Positions 55,952 to 64,000 of a stretch of 64,000 nt of DNA are shown here, piece by piece. Below the pieces are notes generated by a model. The model was not told the DNA's origin, ran no database searches, and was given only the letters and a program-made list of their open reading frames with translations. The number at the start of each line of letters is the position of its first letter. Positions within the stretch are counted from its first letter, which is position 1. The DNA is from UBA7672 sp047601145 (GTDB taxonomy: Bacteria; Pseudomonadota; Alphaproteobacteria; Caulobacterales; Hyphomonadaceae): contig JASGJW010000004.1 of the NCBI GenBank assembly GCA_047601145.1, positions 1 through 64,000 on the forward strand. The letters run 5' to 3'. Made by a program: the position numbers and the translations under genes.

Positions 55952-55969
55952 GCTATCGGAAATGATAGG
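55952..55969 (-). promoter_or_regulatory. Putative operator, copy 3 (80 bp upstream of the TonB-receptor gene)
   Basis: On the minus strand this reads CCTATCATTTCCGATAGC, identical to the consensus of the three copies. The distance to the receptor start is similar to that of copy 1 to its gene. It lies in the 245-bp divergent region between the receptor and the Mfd-like helicase. Confidence 0.55.
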
Positions 55970-56117
55970 CAGAACCTGATGCTTCCTGCATCGAAACGGT
56001 TCCTGCCCCGGAGCCGTCAACAGCATTATGCAGACCTTTGGGTTCTCCCAGGGTGAAGGTCCGGCTTGCGTCGCGGACTCGTTGGGGTAGTTCCTTCTGC
56101 ATTCAAGGGATTCGTCG

Positions 56118-59100
56118 ATGGCTGATGGGCCTGCTTCCAAGGCACAGGGAAATGTCGCGCGTAGCGAATGCGGCGTCGGCGTCGCCGTGGCGCGCATTGT
56201 CGAGACACTGAACAAGCGCAATGTCCTCGCGGTCATTTCCAGCGATTACAGGGCGCAGGATATTCATGCTGCGCTGCAAGGCGCCGTCCCGAAGGCCGAG
56301 ATCGTGTTCTTCGGTCCAAGCGATGCTCTTCCCGGCGACACCCAGCCTCCTACCCCGGCCAACACCGGTGTCCGCCTTGCGGCGCTTAAGCGCGCCCGGG
56401 AACTCTCCCGCGCCAAGGCCAAAAAGGTGATCTGCATCACTACCGCCGAAGCCGCCAGCGAGATGCTGCCCAAGCCGACCATCTTCGACGGCCAGATGAC
56501 CAGGTTCACAAGCGGCGGCCGGATCGATCTGGATGCATTCCGGACCGTCGTGCGCGGCATCGGCTATTTCGAGGATGATCGCGTCGATGAACCTGCCGAA
56601 TTCGCCATGCGCGGTCGCGTTATCGACATCTACCCGGCGAATGCGGGAAGTCCCGTCCGCCTAGAACTGGCTGACGGCTTGATCCAGCGCATCCGGGAAT
56701 TCGACTCCGTCAGCCAGCGCGGTACGCGCGACCTGCCGTTCATTGATCTTGGTTCTGCTGCCTGGCCCGTCATGCTCGGCCGCAGCAATACGATCTTCGA
56801 TTATCTTCCCGATGCCGTCATCGCGCTCGACCCGGGGGCCACAGCCGAGCGCGCCCGCTTCCTCAGCCTCGCTGCCGACGCCATGCAGGGCGCCAAGAAA
56901 AAGAACGCGCCGCCAAACCCCAACATCGTGCAGCAACCGGTGTGGGACGCCGCGACGAAAAAGAAAACCACCATTGATCTCGCTGCCGGCGGCGACGAGC
57001 GCTCGATCCGCTTTTCGGCCAACACCGATCCCGTCCGTGCTATGAACGCCGAGATTGCAACCGCCCTGAAAGAGAAGGCGCGTGTGGTCATCGCCGGCTC
57101 CGACCACGACCTGCGTTTCATCAAGAAGCGCCTCCCCAAGAAGATCGCCGCCGGCGCCAGGCCCATCCCCAGCTGGAACGAGACCGACAGCGGCTGGCTG
57201 AACCGGGTGAAGCTGTTGGAGATGAAACTCCCGCTGAGCTGGCGTGAGCAGCGCCGTCTAGTGATCTCGGCCGCCGAGGTGCTTGGCGGCAACGCAGGCC
57301 TCGCAGCTGCCTCCACCGATAGTGGCGAACACCTGCTGGAAATCGGAGACGTGTGTGTCGGCGACGTCGTGATCCACGAGGATCACGGTATCGCAGTCGT
57401 GGCGGGCCTCAGCCAGCCTTCTGGCTCAAGCGCGGTCGTTGAAGCTCTCGAACTGGAATACGGCGGTGGCGCCCGCCGTCTCGTGCCGGTCGAGGAAGCA
57501 GACCGCATCTGGCGCTACGGCGCCGACAGGACGGCAGTCTCCCTCGATGGCCTTGATGGCGTAAGCTGGCGCAAGCGCCGCCTCGTCATCGACAAGGCCA
57601 TGACGGAGACTGCCGCGGACATGACGCGGCTCTCCAAGGAGAATGCGAAGAAGCGGGGCGTCAAGATCGACCCTGATCCGGGCGCCTACAGCGAATTCGT
57701 CACCGGCTTCCCATTCTCTGAAACGCCGGACCAGACACGCGCCATCGCTGCCGTTCGCGAAGACCTCGCCTCGGGCAAGCCGATGGACCGGCTCGTGGTC
57801 GGCGATGTCGGCTATGGCAAGACGGAAGTCGCACTTCGCGCAGCTGCGCTTGTCGCGCTCACCGGCAAGCAGGTCGTGATTTCCGCGCCAACTACCGTGC
57901 TGGTGCGTCAGCACTACGAGACCTTCAAGCAGCGTTTCGAGCGTTCAGGCATAAAGGTGGCCTCGCTGTCGCGCCTGTCGGACGCTGCCGACCGCAAGCG
58001 CGTGAAGGCCGGTCTTGCCGATGGTTCGATCTCGATCGTCGTTGGAACTGGTGGAGTCGCCTCCGAAAAAGTCGAATACGCCAACCTCGCGCTCGTCGTC
58101 ATCGACGAAGAGCAACGCTTCGGCGCGGCCGACAAGGCAAAGCTCCGCGATCTTGCAGGCGCCAGCGGTCACCTCCTCAGCCTTACTGCAACGCCGATCC
58201 CGCGCACGCTGCAGAATGCACTTCTCGGGCTGAAGCAGATGTCGGTGATCGCAACCCCGCCCGCGCGCCGCCAGCCGATCCGTACGCTGGCCGGCACGTT
58301 CGACGAGCATCAGGTCCGCACGGCTCTCCTGCGCGAGAAGGACAGGGGCGGGCAGAGCTTTGTGGTCGTCCCGCGCATCCAGGATCTCGCCAGCCTCGCC
58401 TCGATGCTCCAGCGCCTCACGCCGGAACTCTCGCTTCTGCAGGCGCACGGTGAAATGCCCGCCGCGGACATCGACAGCGCCATGGTGCGCTTCGCCGGCG
58501 GACTGGGCGACGTCCTCCTTGCCACGAACATCATCGAAGCCGGCCTCGATGTCCCGCGCGCCAACACGATGATCGTCTGGCGCGCCGATCGTTTCGGCCT
58601 CGCCCAGCTCCACCAGTTGCGCGGACGCGTTGGGCGCGGCAACCGTCGTGGCTACATCCTCCTCACCACCGAACCGGGCGCTTCGCTCACCGAAGCCACC
58701 CGCAAACGCCTGCGCACGCTCGAATCCCTCGACCGCCTCGGCGCCGGCTTCGCCATCAGCGCGCGCGATCTCGACATCCGCGGCGCCGGCGATCTCGTGG
58801 GCGATGCACAGAGCGGTCACATGAAGCTGATCGGCATCGACCTCTATCAGCATCTGCTCGAGCGCGCCGTCCGCGAGGCCCAGGGCGAGAAGCTTGAACG
58901 CTGGACACCGGTCATCAATGTCGGCGTTGGCGGCCGCATCCCGTCCGACTGGATCCCCGAAGCCGACACCCGCCTGTCGCTCTATCTGCGCCTGGCCCGC
59001 CTGGTTTCCCGCGCTGAACTCGATGCCTTCGAGGACGAACTGATCGACCGCTTCGGCAAGGAGCCAGAAGAGGCCGCCACGCTGCTGCGCATCGCCAACG

Positions 59101-59327
59101 TCCGCGTAATGCTGCGCGACGCGAAAATGGCCAAGGTCGACGCCGGTCCCAACGCCATTGCTTTCACCCCACGCGTCGAGCCTACCAAGAAAGCCATCGC
59201 TGAAGCGGGTCTGGTCGCGAAGAACGGTCGCCTGTTGCTGGAGGAATCCATCGCCGAGCCCATGGCCCGCCTAGCGCGCATCGAGAAACTGCTCCGCCAG
59301 CTCACAGGCGCCCGCAAGCGAGACTGA
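56118..59327 (+). CDS. Mfd-like DEAD/DEAH helicase (transcription-repair coupling factor family)
   Basis: A 1069-residue protein with the Mfd domain order. A UvrB-homology region is visible around residues 150-200 (GIGYFEDDRVDEPAEFAMRG). A CarD/RID-like domain lies around 410-475 (VCVGDVVIHEDHGIAVV). The RecG-like translocase has Walker A GDVGYGKTEVALRAA near 562, DEEQRFGAADK, TATPIPRTLQNALLG and LAQLHQLRGRVGRGNRRGY. The C-terminal TRCF/D7-like region ends near residue 1040. It is about 80 residues shorter than typical Mfd (about 1150), and many conserved Mfd residues are changed, so it may be a paralogue rather than the housekeeping Mfd. Confidence 0.83.
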   Translation: MADGPASKAQGNVARSECGVGVAVARIVETLNKRNVLAVISSDYRAQDIHAALQGAVPKAEIVFFGPSDALPGDTQPPTPANTGVRLAALKRARELSRAKAKKVICITTAEAASEMLPKPTIFDGQMTRFTSGGRIDLDAFRTVVRGIGYFEDDRVDEPAEFAMRGRVIDIYPANAGSPVRLELADGLIQRIREFDSVSQRGTRDLPFIDLGSAAWPVMLGRSNTIFDYLPDAVIALDPGATAERARFLSLAADAMQGAKKKNAPPNPNIVQQPVWDAATKKKTTIDLAAGGDERSIRFSANTDPVRAMNAEIATALKEKARVVIAGSDHDLRFIKKRLPKKIAAGARPIPSWNETDSGWLNRVKLLEMKLPLSWREQRRLVISAAEVLGGNAGLAAASTDSGEHLLEIGDVCVGDVVIHEDHGIAVVAGLSQPSGSSAVVEALELEYGGGARRLVPVEEADRIWRYGADRTAVSLDGLDGVSWRKRRLVIDKAMTETAADMTRLSKENAKKRGVKIDPDPGAYSEFVTGFPFSETPDQTRAIAAVREDLASGKPMDRLVVGDVGYGKTEVALRAAALVALTGKQVVISAPTTVLVRQHYETFKQRFERSGIKVASLSRLSDAADRKRVKAGLADGSISIVVGTGGVASEKVEYANLALVVIDEEQRFGAADKAKLRDLAGASGHLLSLTATPIPRTLQNALLGLKQMSVIATPPARRQPIRTLAGTFDEHQVRTALLREKDRGGQSFVVVPRIQDLASLASMLQRLTPELSLLQAHGEMPAADIDSAMVRFAGGLGDVLLATNIIEAGLDVPRANTMIVWRADRFGLAQLHQLRGRVGRGNRRGYILLTTEPGASLTEATRKRLRTLESLDRLGAGFAISARDLDIRGAGDLVGDAQSGHMKLIGIDLYQHLLERAVREAQGEKLERWTPVINVGVGGRIPSDWIPEADTRLSLYLRLARLVSRAELDAFEDELIDRFGKEPEEAATLLRIANVRVMLRDAKMAKVDAGPNAIAFTPRVEPTKKAIAEAGLVAKNGRLLLEESIAEPMARLARIEKLLRQLTGARKRD

Positions 59328-59333
59328 TCCCGG

Positions 59334-60014
59334 CTACTTCGCGAGCAGCGCGTCCACCATAAGGACCTGGAAGTCCTTGAGCAGCGCAACCGCGCCCTTA
59401 ATGTCCGAGCGCGACCCGGGCGACAGGCTGTCGATCGCCAGCCCGCGCAACGCCGCAGCATAGAGTTGCACAAACGCGCGCACCCTTCGCTGGTCCTTGA
59501 TCCCGATCTTCTGCGCCAGACTCCAGACGCGCTGCTTGTGGCGCTCCTCGAGCTCGTCGTTGAGCTTCCTGAAGCGCGGCCCGATTTCCGGATCGCTGCG
59601 CGCGCCAACCATGATCTCGATGCGTGCAATGCCCGATGGCGTCTGGAACGCCTCCCAGAGGACGTCGATCAAGTAGAGGAATTTCTCGCGATCGGTCGTG
59701 AATTTGCCCAGCCGGTCCGTATGGATGTTGCGCCGCAGCTCCACGATGTGGCGTGAGGCCGCCATGATGAGGTCGGCCTTCGATGGAAAGTGGTGCAGCA
59801 TCGCCCCGCGGCTCACGCCCGCCCGTTCCGTCACCGCCACCGTGCTGGTGTGGAAATACCCGACCTCGAACAGTGACTCGATCGTCGCATCGAGCAGCTT
59901 GCTGCGCATCGCCGCGCTGCGCTCAGGGTTCGACACGCGCAGGCGCACCTGCGGCTGCCTGGCGCGCAGCTCTTTCAGGCCGGAGGCCGGTTTTCTGAGC
60001 GCTTGGCGGGGCAC
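59334..60014 (-). CDS. TetR-family transcriptional regulator
   Basis: A 226-residue protein from GTG 60014. The HTH is MRSKLLDATIESLFEVGYFH followed by TVAVTERAGVSRGAMLHHFP, about residues 36-80, preceded by a basic tail of about 35 residues. The C-terminal ligand domain covers the rest. It is convergent with the Mfd-like gene and separated by 104 bp from the PLP enzyme upstream. A role in controlling the neighbouring PLP/lactone-oxidase genes is possible. Confidence 0.88.
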   Translation of the reverse strand: MPRQALRKPASGLKELRARQPQVRLRVSNPERSAAMRSKLLDATIESLFEVGYFHTSTVAVTERAGVSRGAMLHHFPSKADLIMAASRHIVELRRNIHTDRLGKFTTDREKFLYLIDVLWEAFQTPSGIARIEIMVGARSDPEIGPRFRKLNDELEERHKQRVWSLAQKIGIKDQRRVRAFVQLYAAALRGLAIDSLSPGSRSDIKGAVALLKDFQVLMVDALLAK

Positions 60015-60118
60015 GTCAGCTCCACATACCGGGGCGATAGACAGCGTCTACCACAAAGGTTGCGGTCATCAATCGGACAACGCCCGCCACGCGCATCTTC
60101 TTCCCCCCTTTGCCCGGT

Positions 60119-61255
60119 TCAGCGCGAGCGGCCCCGGCCCTGAACCTGCCAGATGTCCACCAGCGTGTCGCCCCGTACGACATGGAAGAAGTCGTAGAGG
60201 TTCACGGTCGGGTCACAATGCGGCGCAGCCAGCGTGACGATATCGCCGATAGCAAGTTTCTGCTCGCCGGGAACGACAAGCCCATGCTCATCGCCCATGA
60301 AATGGAAGATCGATCCCGCCGGCGCTCCCGAGATCACAGTCGGAGGCCCGCCATCCGTCGCCATCGCCTTGAAGCCCGCATCGATCGTCGCAAGCCCAGG
60401 CGTGTTCGCGCTAACCACGCGCGCATCGATCTGCAGCGAGGTTTCGTAAGGCAGGGCGCCCGATCCCGTCAGGTCGCACTCGTTGTACTGTCGGTCCATC
60501 AACACGTAGGAGCCGACCTGCAGCTCATTTAGCACGCCAAGGTCTGCATCGATGCGGTGCGTTCCGGTCCCGCCGCCGGTGACGACGCCCGGCGCCATCC
60601 CGATGCCTGTCAGCGCCTCGATCACCGTCTTCAGATAGGCCGTCCGGTCCTCGATGGCCGAGCGCCGGTCGGCATAGCTCTCGATGTGCTGCTCCCGCCC
60701 GCAGTAATACTGCACGCCCAGAAAGCGGAGTTCCGCGAACTGCTGGATGCGTTTCCCGACTTCGATCGCCGCTTCGGGCGAAGGAACGCCCGTCCGCCGG
60801 ATGCCGGGGTCGATGTCGATCAACACCTGAAGCGTCTTTCCCGCCGCCTTGGCCGCAGCGGCAAGCGCCGACACATTGTCCAGATTGTCCACCGTCACCC
60901 GAAGGTCCGGTATCCGCGCGTTGAGCCTCATCAGTCGCCCAATCGCCGGCGCGGAAACAACCGGCGAGGTGATCAGGATCGCTCCGACACCGCCGTCCGC
61001 CATCGCCTCCGCCTCGCCGAGCTTGGCGCAGCACACACCTACGGCCCCTGCCGCGATCTGCTTGTTCGCAATATCCGCGCTCTTGTGCGTCTTGGCGTGG
61101 GGACGAAGCGCAATCCCGCGCTCCTTTGCGAACTTCGCCATCGTCGCGATGTTCCTCTCCAGCGCATCGAGATCGATCACCAGCACCGGTGTGTTGAACG
61201 CCTTGCGGCCACCCTGCTGGCCAATCAGATGCGAATGAAGCTCGCGATCATTCAT
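60119..61255 (-). CDS. DSD1-family PLP-dependent enzyme (D-threonine aldolase/D-serine dehydratase-like)
   Basis: A 378-residue fold-type III PLP protein. The lysine is in RPHAKTHKSADIANKQIAAG near residue 54; VVTGGGTGTHRID binds PLP phosphate. The C-terminal FMGDEHG and APHCDPTVNLYD hold the His and Cys that bind zinc in D-serine dehydratases and D-threonine aldolases. It acts on a D-hydroxy-amino acid, exact substrate unknown. It begins four bases after the lactone oxidase ends, so the two are cotranscribed. Confidence 0.88.
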   Translation of the reverse strand: MNDRELHSHLIGQQGGRKAFNTPVLVIDLDALERNIATMAKFAKERGIALRPHAKTHKSADIANKQIAAGAVGVCCAKLGEAEAMADGGVGAILITSPVVSAPAIGRLMRLNARIPDLRVTVDNLDNVSALAAAAKAAGKTLQVLIDIDPGIRRTGVPSPEAAIEVGKRIQQFAELRFLGVQYYCGREQHIESYADRRSAIEDRTAYLKTVIEALTGIGMAPGVVTGGGTGTHRIDADLGVLNELQVGSYVLMDRQYNECDLTGSGALPYETSLQIDARVVSANTPGLATIDAGFKAMATDGGPPTVISGAPAGSIFHFMGDEHGLVVPGEQKLAIGDIVTLAAPHCDPTVNLYDFFHVVRGDTLVDIWQVQGRGRSR

Positions 61256-61259
61256 GACT

Positions 61260-62537
61260 TCAGCCCTTCGCGCGGATATCGAACAGCTTGGTCAGGTGGG
61301 CGTTGGCGAACTTCGCGCCCGGATCGGCCTTGTCGCGGACCGCGCAGAAGTCCTTCGCGTTGGGATAGAGCTGGTGCACGTCCGAGGCGGTCAGAGTGTG
61401 GCGCTTCGCCCAGTGCGGCCGTCCGTCATGCGCCCGGAAGATTTTCTCGGCGTCCGCGAAAATGCTTCCCCACGCCATCTTGTGATACTGGTGCATCGAG
61501 ATCGATGCGCCGACGCGCCCCTGGAACGGGCTCAGCCAGATATCGTCCGCCGCCACCAGCCTGAACTCGAACGGGAAGGCGACAGGCAGCTTCTTCTTCC
61601 TGATCCAGCCGATCACTTCGCGCAGAGCCGGCCATCCGTTCGCGCGCGGGAGTTCGTATTCCATCTCCTCGAACTTCACCGTCCGCTCCGACGGGAAGAT
61701 CTTGTAGGCCGGTCCCACGCGCCGCCGCTTCATCTCGCTCGGCAGCAGCTTCTTCTGCAGGAAGCTGGTCATGAATGGAAACGTCTTGCAGATATCGCAC
61801 ACGCGCCGGAAGGCGGTGTCGTCCATATCCCTCTGCTCCTTCATCGGGCCTTCCGAAGGTTTGGGATGCAGGATCTTCAGCATGGCGAGATCGGCGTAGG
61901 GGAACACGAAGAACTCGATGTGCCGGTTCTGGGCCGCCATCTCGTCCCACCGCTCCGCGATCTCATCCAGCGGATAGACCTCCAGCCGTTCCTCGAGGTG
62001 ATAGGCCGGCAGCACGTCAAACTCGATCTTCGTCGCCACGCCCACGAGCCCCAGCGACAACCGCGCCGCCTGAAACAGCTCCGCGTTCTCGCCCGGATTG
62101 GCTTTCACGATCGATCCGTCCGGCGTCATGAGCTCGAACCCGCGCGCCGCCGTCGACAGCGATCCCAGCGTAGCGCCCGTGCCATGCGTGCCCGTGCCGA
62201 TCGCCCCCGCCAGAGCCTGCGGGTTTACATCGCCCTGGTTGATCAGCGAGGCGCCCTTGTCCCACAGGATCTGCGTCAGCTTCGCCAGCGACCACCCTGC
62301 CGGCGCCGATGCCCGCGTCGCCTCGGCATTGACGGTCACTTCGCCTTCCATGTCGCTGAGTGACAACAGCGTCCCGTCCGTCTCGCACAGCGGCATAAAC
62401 GAATGCCCGGCGCCAACGACGCGCACCTTCTTCGCCTCGCGAACCAGCTTCGCCAACTCGTCCTCGTTGCGGGGCTTTTCGATCTTCGTGGGTGTCGCCG
62501 AAACGCTGCCGGACCAGTTCGACCAGTTTGCCATCAT
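61260..62537 (-). CDS. FAD-linked sugar-lactone oxidase (D-arabinono-1,4-lactone oxidase family)
   Basis: A 425-residue VAO-family flavoprotein. The FAD-binding region has RVVGAGHSFMPLCETDG, where the His in GHS usually carries covalent FAD, then GAIGTGTHGTGATLGSLS and the ALO-type C-terminal domain (EFRLVAADDIWLSPFQGR, VHQLYPNAKDFCAVRDKADP). Family members oxidise aldonolactones or alditols to make ascorbate-like products. It overlaps the stop of the TetR gene upstream by ATGA. Confidence 0.9.
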   Translation of the reverse strand: MMANWSNWSGSVSATPTKIEKPRNEDELAKLVREAKKVRVVGAGHSFMPLCETDGTLLSLSDMEGEVTVNAEATRASAPAGWSLAKLTQILWDKGASLINQGDVNPQALAGAIGTGTHGTGATLGSLSTAARGFELMTPDGSIVKANPGENAELFQAARLSLGLVGVATKIEFDVLPAYHLEERLEVYPLDEIAERWDEMAAQNRHIEFFVFPYADLAMLKILHPKPSEGPMKEQRDMDDTAFRRVCDICKTFPFMTSFLQKKLLPSEMKRRRVGPAYKIFPSERTVKFEEMEYELPRANGWPALREVIGWIRKKKLPVAFPFEFRLVAADDIWLSPFQGRVGASISMHQYHKMAWGSIFADAEKIFRAHDGRPHWAKRHTLTASDVHQLYPNAKDFCAVRDKADPGAKFANAHLTKLFDIRAKG

Positions 62538-63185
62538 TCGTCCTCAAGCCGCGCACCGCCAAGCAGGGCGGCCGCTTCCCGGAAAATCTCGTCACGCGGG
62601 ATGCGATCTTCCTCGTTCAGCATCTCGTCGATCGCATAACCGAGTTCGACCGACAGCCGCAGTCGCCGCCATAACACCTTCTTGCTCACGCCCGGCAGCC
62701 AGCGGCGCATAGACTTCCAGCATTGCGTCCGTGACTTCACGGTGGGATTCCACACGCACGTGCGCCAGCTGCGGCACGGCTCGCATGGCGCGTTCTATCC
62801 ATACGCCGCCCGGCTCGTTGGCCGTCACTTCCGCCGTTGCGCGCAGCAGGTCTTCGGAATGAACCCGGAAGGCGTCGAGCCCGCCTGCCTTGTGCTCTTC
62901 CAGCCAGGCGAACAGCTTCGCGTTCTGCCGGTCCATGAGCCGTCGCCCAAGCGCCTCAAGCACGGCATACTTGTCCTTGAAGTAGCGATAGAGCGCCGCC
63001 GGCGACACACCGGCCCGCGCCGCGATCATGTTGGTCGAGATGCGCTCGATCCCCACTTCGCCGAGCAACTCGCCTGCAATGTCCAGCAGCCGGTCTCGCG
63101 TCTGCACCGCGCGTTCCTGAATCGGTGCGGCGCGCAGAACCGGTTTTCGCGGCTTGCGTTTCGCTTTCTTTGCAACCGGCATCAT
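62534..63185 (-). pseudogene. TetR-family regulator, frameshifted near 62699
   Basis: Start ATG 63185 (MMPVAKKAKRKPRK), with AGGAGG close upstream. The N-terminal HTH (RDRLLDIAGELLGEVGIERI, NMIAARAGVSPAALYRYFKD) and most of the ligand domain read in one frame to VYAPL. One extra C on the + strand at 62698-62700 shifts the frame; removing it continues LPGVSKKVLWRRLRLSVELG and YAIDEMLNEEDRIPRDEIFR to the stop at 62534. The joined protein is about 216 residues, normal for TetR. The stop overlaps the lactone oxidase start, which argues that the gene is functional and the shift is an error. Confidence 0.75.
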
Positions 63186-64000
63186 CCCCCTCCTTCCAGC
63201 GCGGCCTTCTTGGGCCAATCTGGTGAAGGCCGAAGGCGATCAGGACTGCGACGATCATGCAAGCGCCGCCGAAGCTGATAGCCGCGCGGGAAATCGACCT
63301 CCGTGACCAGCAGGGAGGCGACAAAGGGCCCGAAGCTGCACCCCAGTACCTGCGCGCCCCCGATAAGCACGGCAGCGCGGCGGGTGGGATCGGCCTCGAT
63401 GATCATCGGCACGAGGAAGGGAAGCACGAACATCCAGAGGAACCCGAATGCTCCGGAGAGGGCCAGGAACATCTCTGGCGTCGGCAGGGCGTAGTAGCCG
63501 ATCAGGATCACGACGTTGAGAACGGTGCAGACAAGCACGGTCAACAGCCAGTTGATGCGGCCGGCGAGAATGGTCGCGGCGAACCCGCCGACGACCTGGC
63601 AGGCCAGCGAGACTGATACTGCATAGCCGAAAATGGAAGGATCATGGCCGGCCTGTTTCGACAGGGGTTCGGCATAGACCCAGACGGCGATGGTGAAGGC
63701 GGAATAGAGGAAAGCTGAAAGCAGGGCGATCCAGCCGCGCGGTCCGGGCAACGTGCCGCCGCCTTCCTCGCGCGCAAGCGGCGCCAGCGTGTCAGGCACG
63801 AAAAAGGCGATGACGGCCGTCAGCACGCAGAAGGCGGCAAGGGCGATCCAGCCGCCGGCTGCGCCCCACGTCGCCACAACCGCAACTGCGATGAGCGTCG
63901 CCAGAAGGAACTGCGCCAGCGTCTGCACGGTGAGATAGGCGCCCGACCAGCGTTCGGGCGCGGGCGTCCGGGCGATCATGGCGATGGTCACCCACATCAG
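63182..64000 (-). CDS. MFS transporter, C-terminal part, with two compensating frameshifts
   Basis: The gene runs off the window end, so only about the last 270 residues are seen. There are at least six membrane helices (VQTLAQFLLATLIAVAVVAT, LLSAFLYSAFTIAVWVYAEP, LLTVLVCTVLNVVILIGYYA). Near 63290 one extra base breaks the frame; the alternative frame gives the expected last helix AISFGGACMIVAVLIAFGLH. A second change near 63215 returns to the frame ending KKAALEGGG and TGA at 63182-63184, which overlaps the TetR start. The substrate is unknown. Only the original frame is uninterrupted in the raw sequence. Confidence 0.78.
   Translation of the reverse strand: MMWVTIAMIARTPAPERWSGAYLTVQTLAQFLLATLIAVAVVATWGAAGGWIALAAFCVLTAVIAFFVPDTLAPLAREEGGGTLPGPRGWIALLSAFLYSAFTIAVWVYAEPLSKQAGHDPSIFGYAVSVSLACQVVGGFAATILAGRINWLLTVLVCTVLNVVILIGYYALPTPEMFLALSGAFGFLWMFVLPFLVPMIIEADPTRRAAVLIGGAQVLGCSFGPFVASLLVTEVDFPRGYQLRRRLHDRRSPDRLRPSPDWPKKAALEGGG

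Overview
The window is about 62% GC and has two parts of very different quality. Bases 1-75 are not genomic. They read as an Oxford Nanopore ligation adapter followed by the native-barcode flanks around a copy of barcode 04. From base 76 to about 6107 the DNA carries a frameshift every few hundred bases or less. This stretch looks like raw single-read sequence. Most of it (76 to about 5823) appears to come from a different organism: the tail of an M20 amidohydrolase, an FAD monooxygenase with its DUF2783 partner, a homodimeric-type aceE, a palindromic intergenic repeat of a kind I associate with Rhizobiales/Rhodospirillales, and aceF. AceF breaks off inside its E3-binding domain near 5823 and runs into the C-terminal third of an SRAP (HMCES/YedK-like) protein. 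From about 6104 onward almost every gene is intact.

The clean part (about 6.1-64 kb) has the gene content and order of an alphaproteobacterium, probably Hyphomonadaceae/Caulobacterales. This is inferred from gene order (panB / TPR-YfgM-like / bamB / der; radA-cvpA-purF; dnaB-alr; mlaE-mlaF) and from TonB-receptor, acyl-CoA dehydrogenase and LuxR content. I see no rRNA, IS element, prophage or CRISPR array. One tRNA (Tyr, GUA) is present at 37649-37734.

Layout. 6.1-8.2 kb: a small hypothetical gene and an ECF sigma factor with its YciI/DGPF partner. 8.3-13.6 kb: ArsC/YffB-like protein, DUF4130 DNA-metabolism protein, glycine-zipper lipoprotein overlapping a secreted ClpP-like protein, DUF6481 and DUF6249 proteins, a second ECF sigma factor with a membrane protein, and NnrU. 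13.7-18.1 kb: panB and the envelope/ribosome genes TPR, bamB and der. 18.1-22.3 kb (minus): radA-cvpA-purF-SDR. 22.5-26.2 kb: cysK, a PLP decarboxylase and a FemAB-like protein. 26.2-33 kb (minus): a NatAB-type exporter, mlaF-mlaE-alr, and dnaB. 33-37.7 kb: GST, a secreted M20 peptidase, a Pro/Ala-rich membrane protein, rlmB and tRNA-Tyr.

Two regions deserve most attention. First, 37.8-42.9 kb (minus) is a five-gene operon with every junction overlapping: a GNAT-like acyltransferase (one frameshift), a ThiF/E1-like adenylyltransferase, a multi-pass membrane protein with a soluble tail, a YghO-type GNAT and an Acg-type nitroreductase. I do not recognise this set as a characterised system. It lies divergent from a di-heme cytochrome c lipoprotein. 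Second, 49.3-56 kb holds a catabolic cluster (enoyl-CoA hydratase, nitronate monooxygenase, LuxR-type regulator, acyl-CoA dehydrogenase, TonB receptor). An 18-bp near-palindrome occurs three times there, at positions suited to a shared operator.

The remainder is an RND efflux pump pair (44.8-49.1 kb), an Mfd-like helicase (56.1-59.3 kb), and a minus-strand TetR / DSD1-like PLP enzyme / lactone oxidase / TetR / MFS group (59.3-64 kb). The last two genes of that group again carry single-base frameshifts that look like residual sequencing errors.
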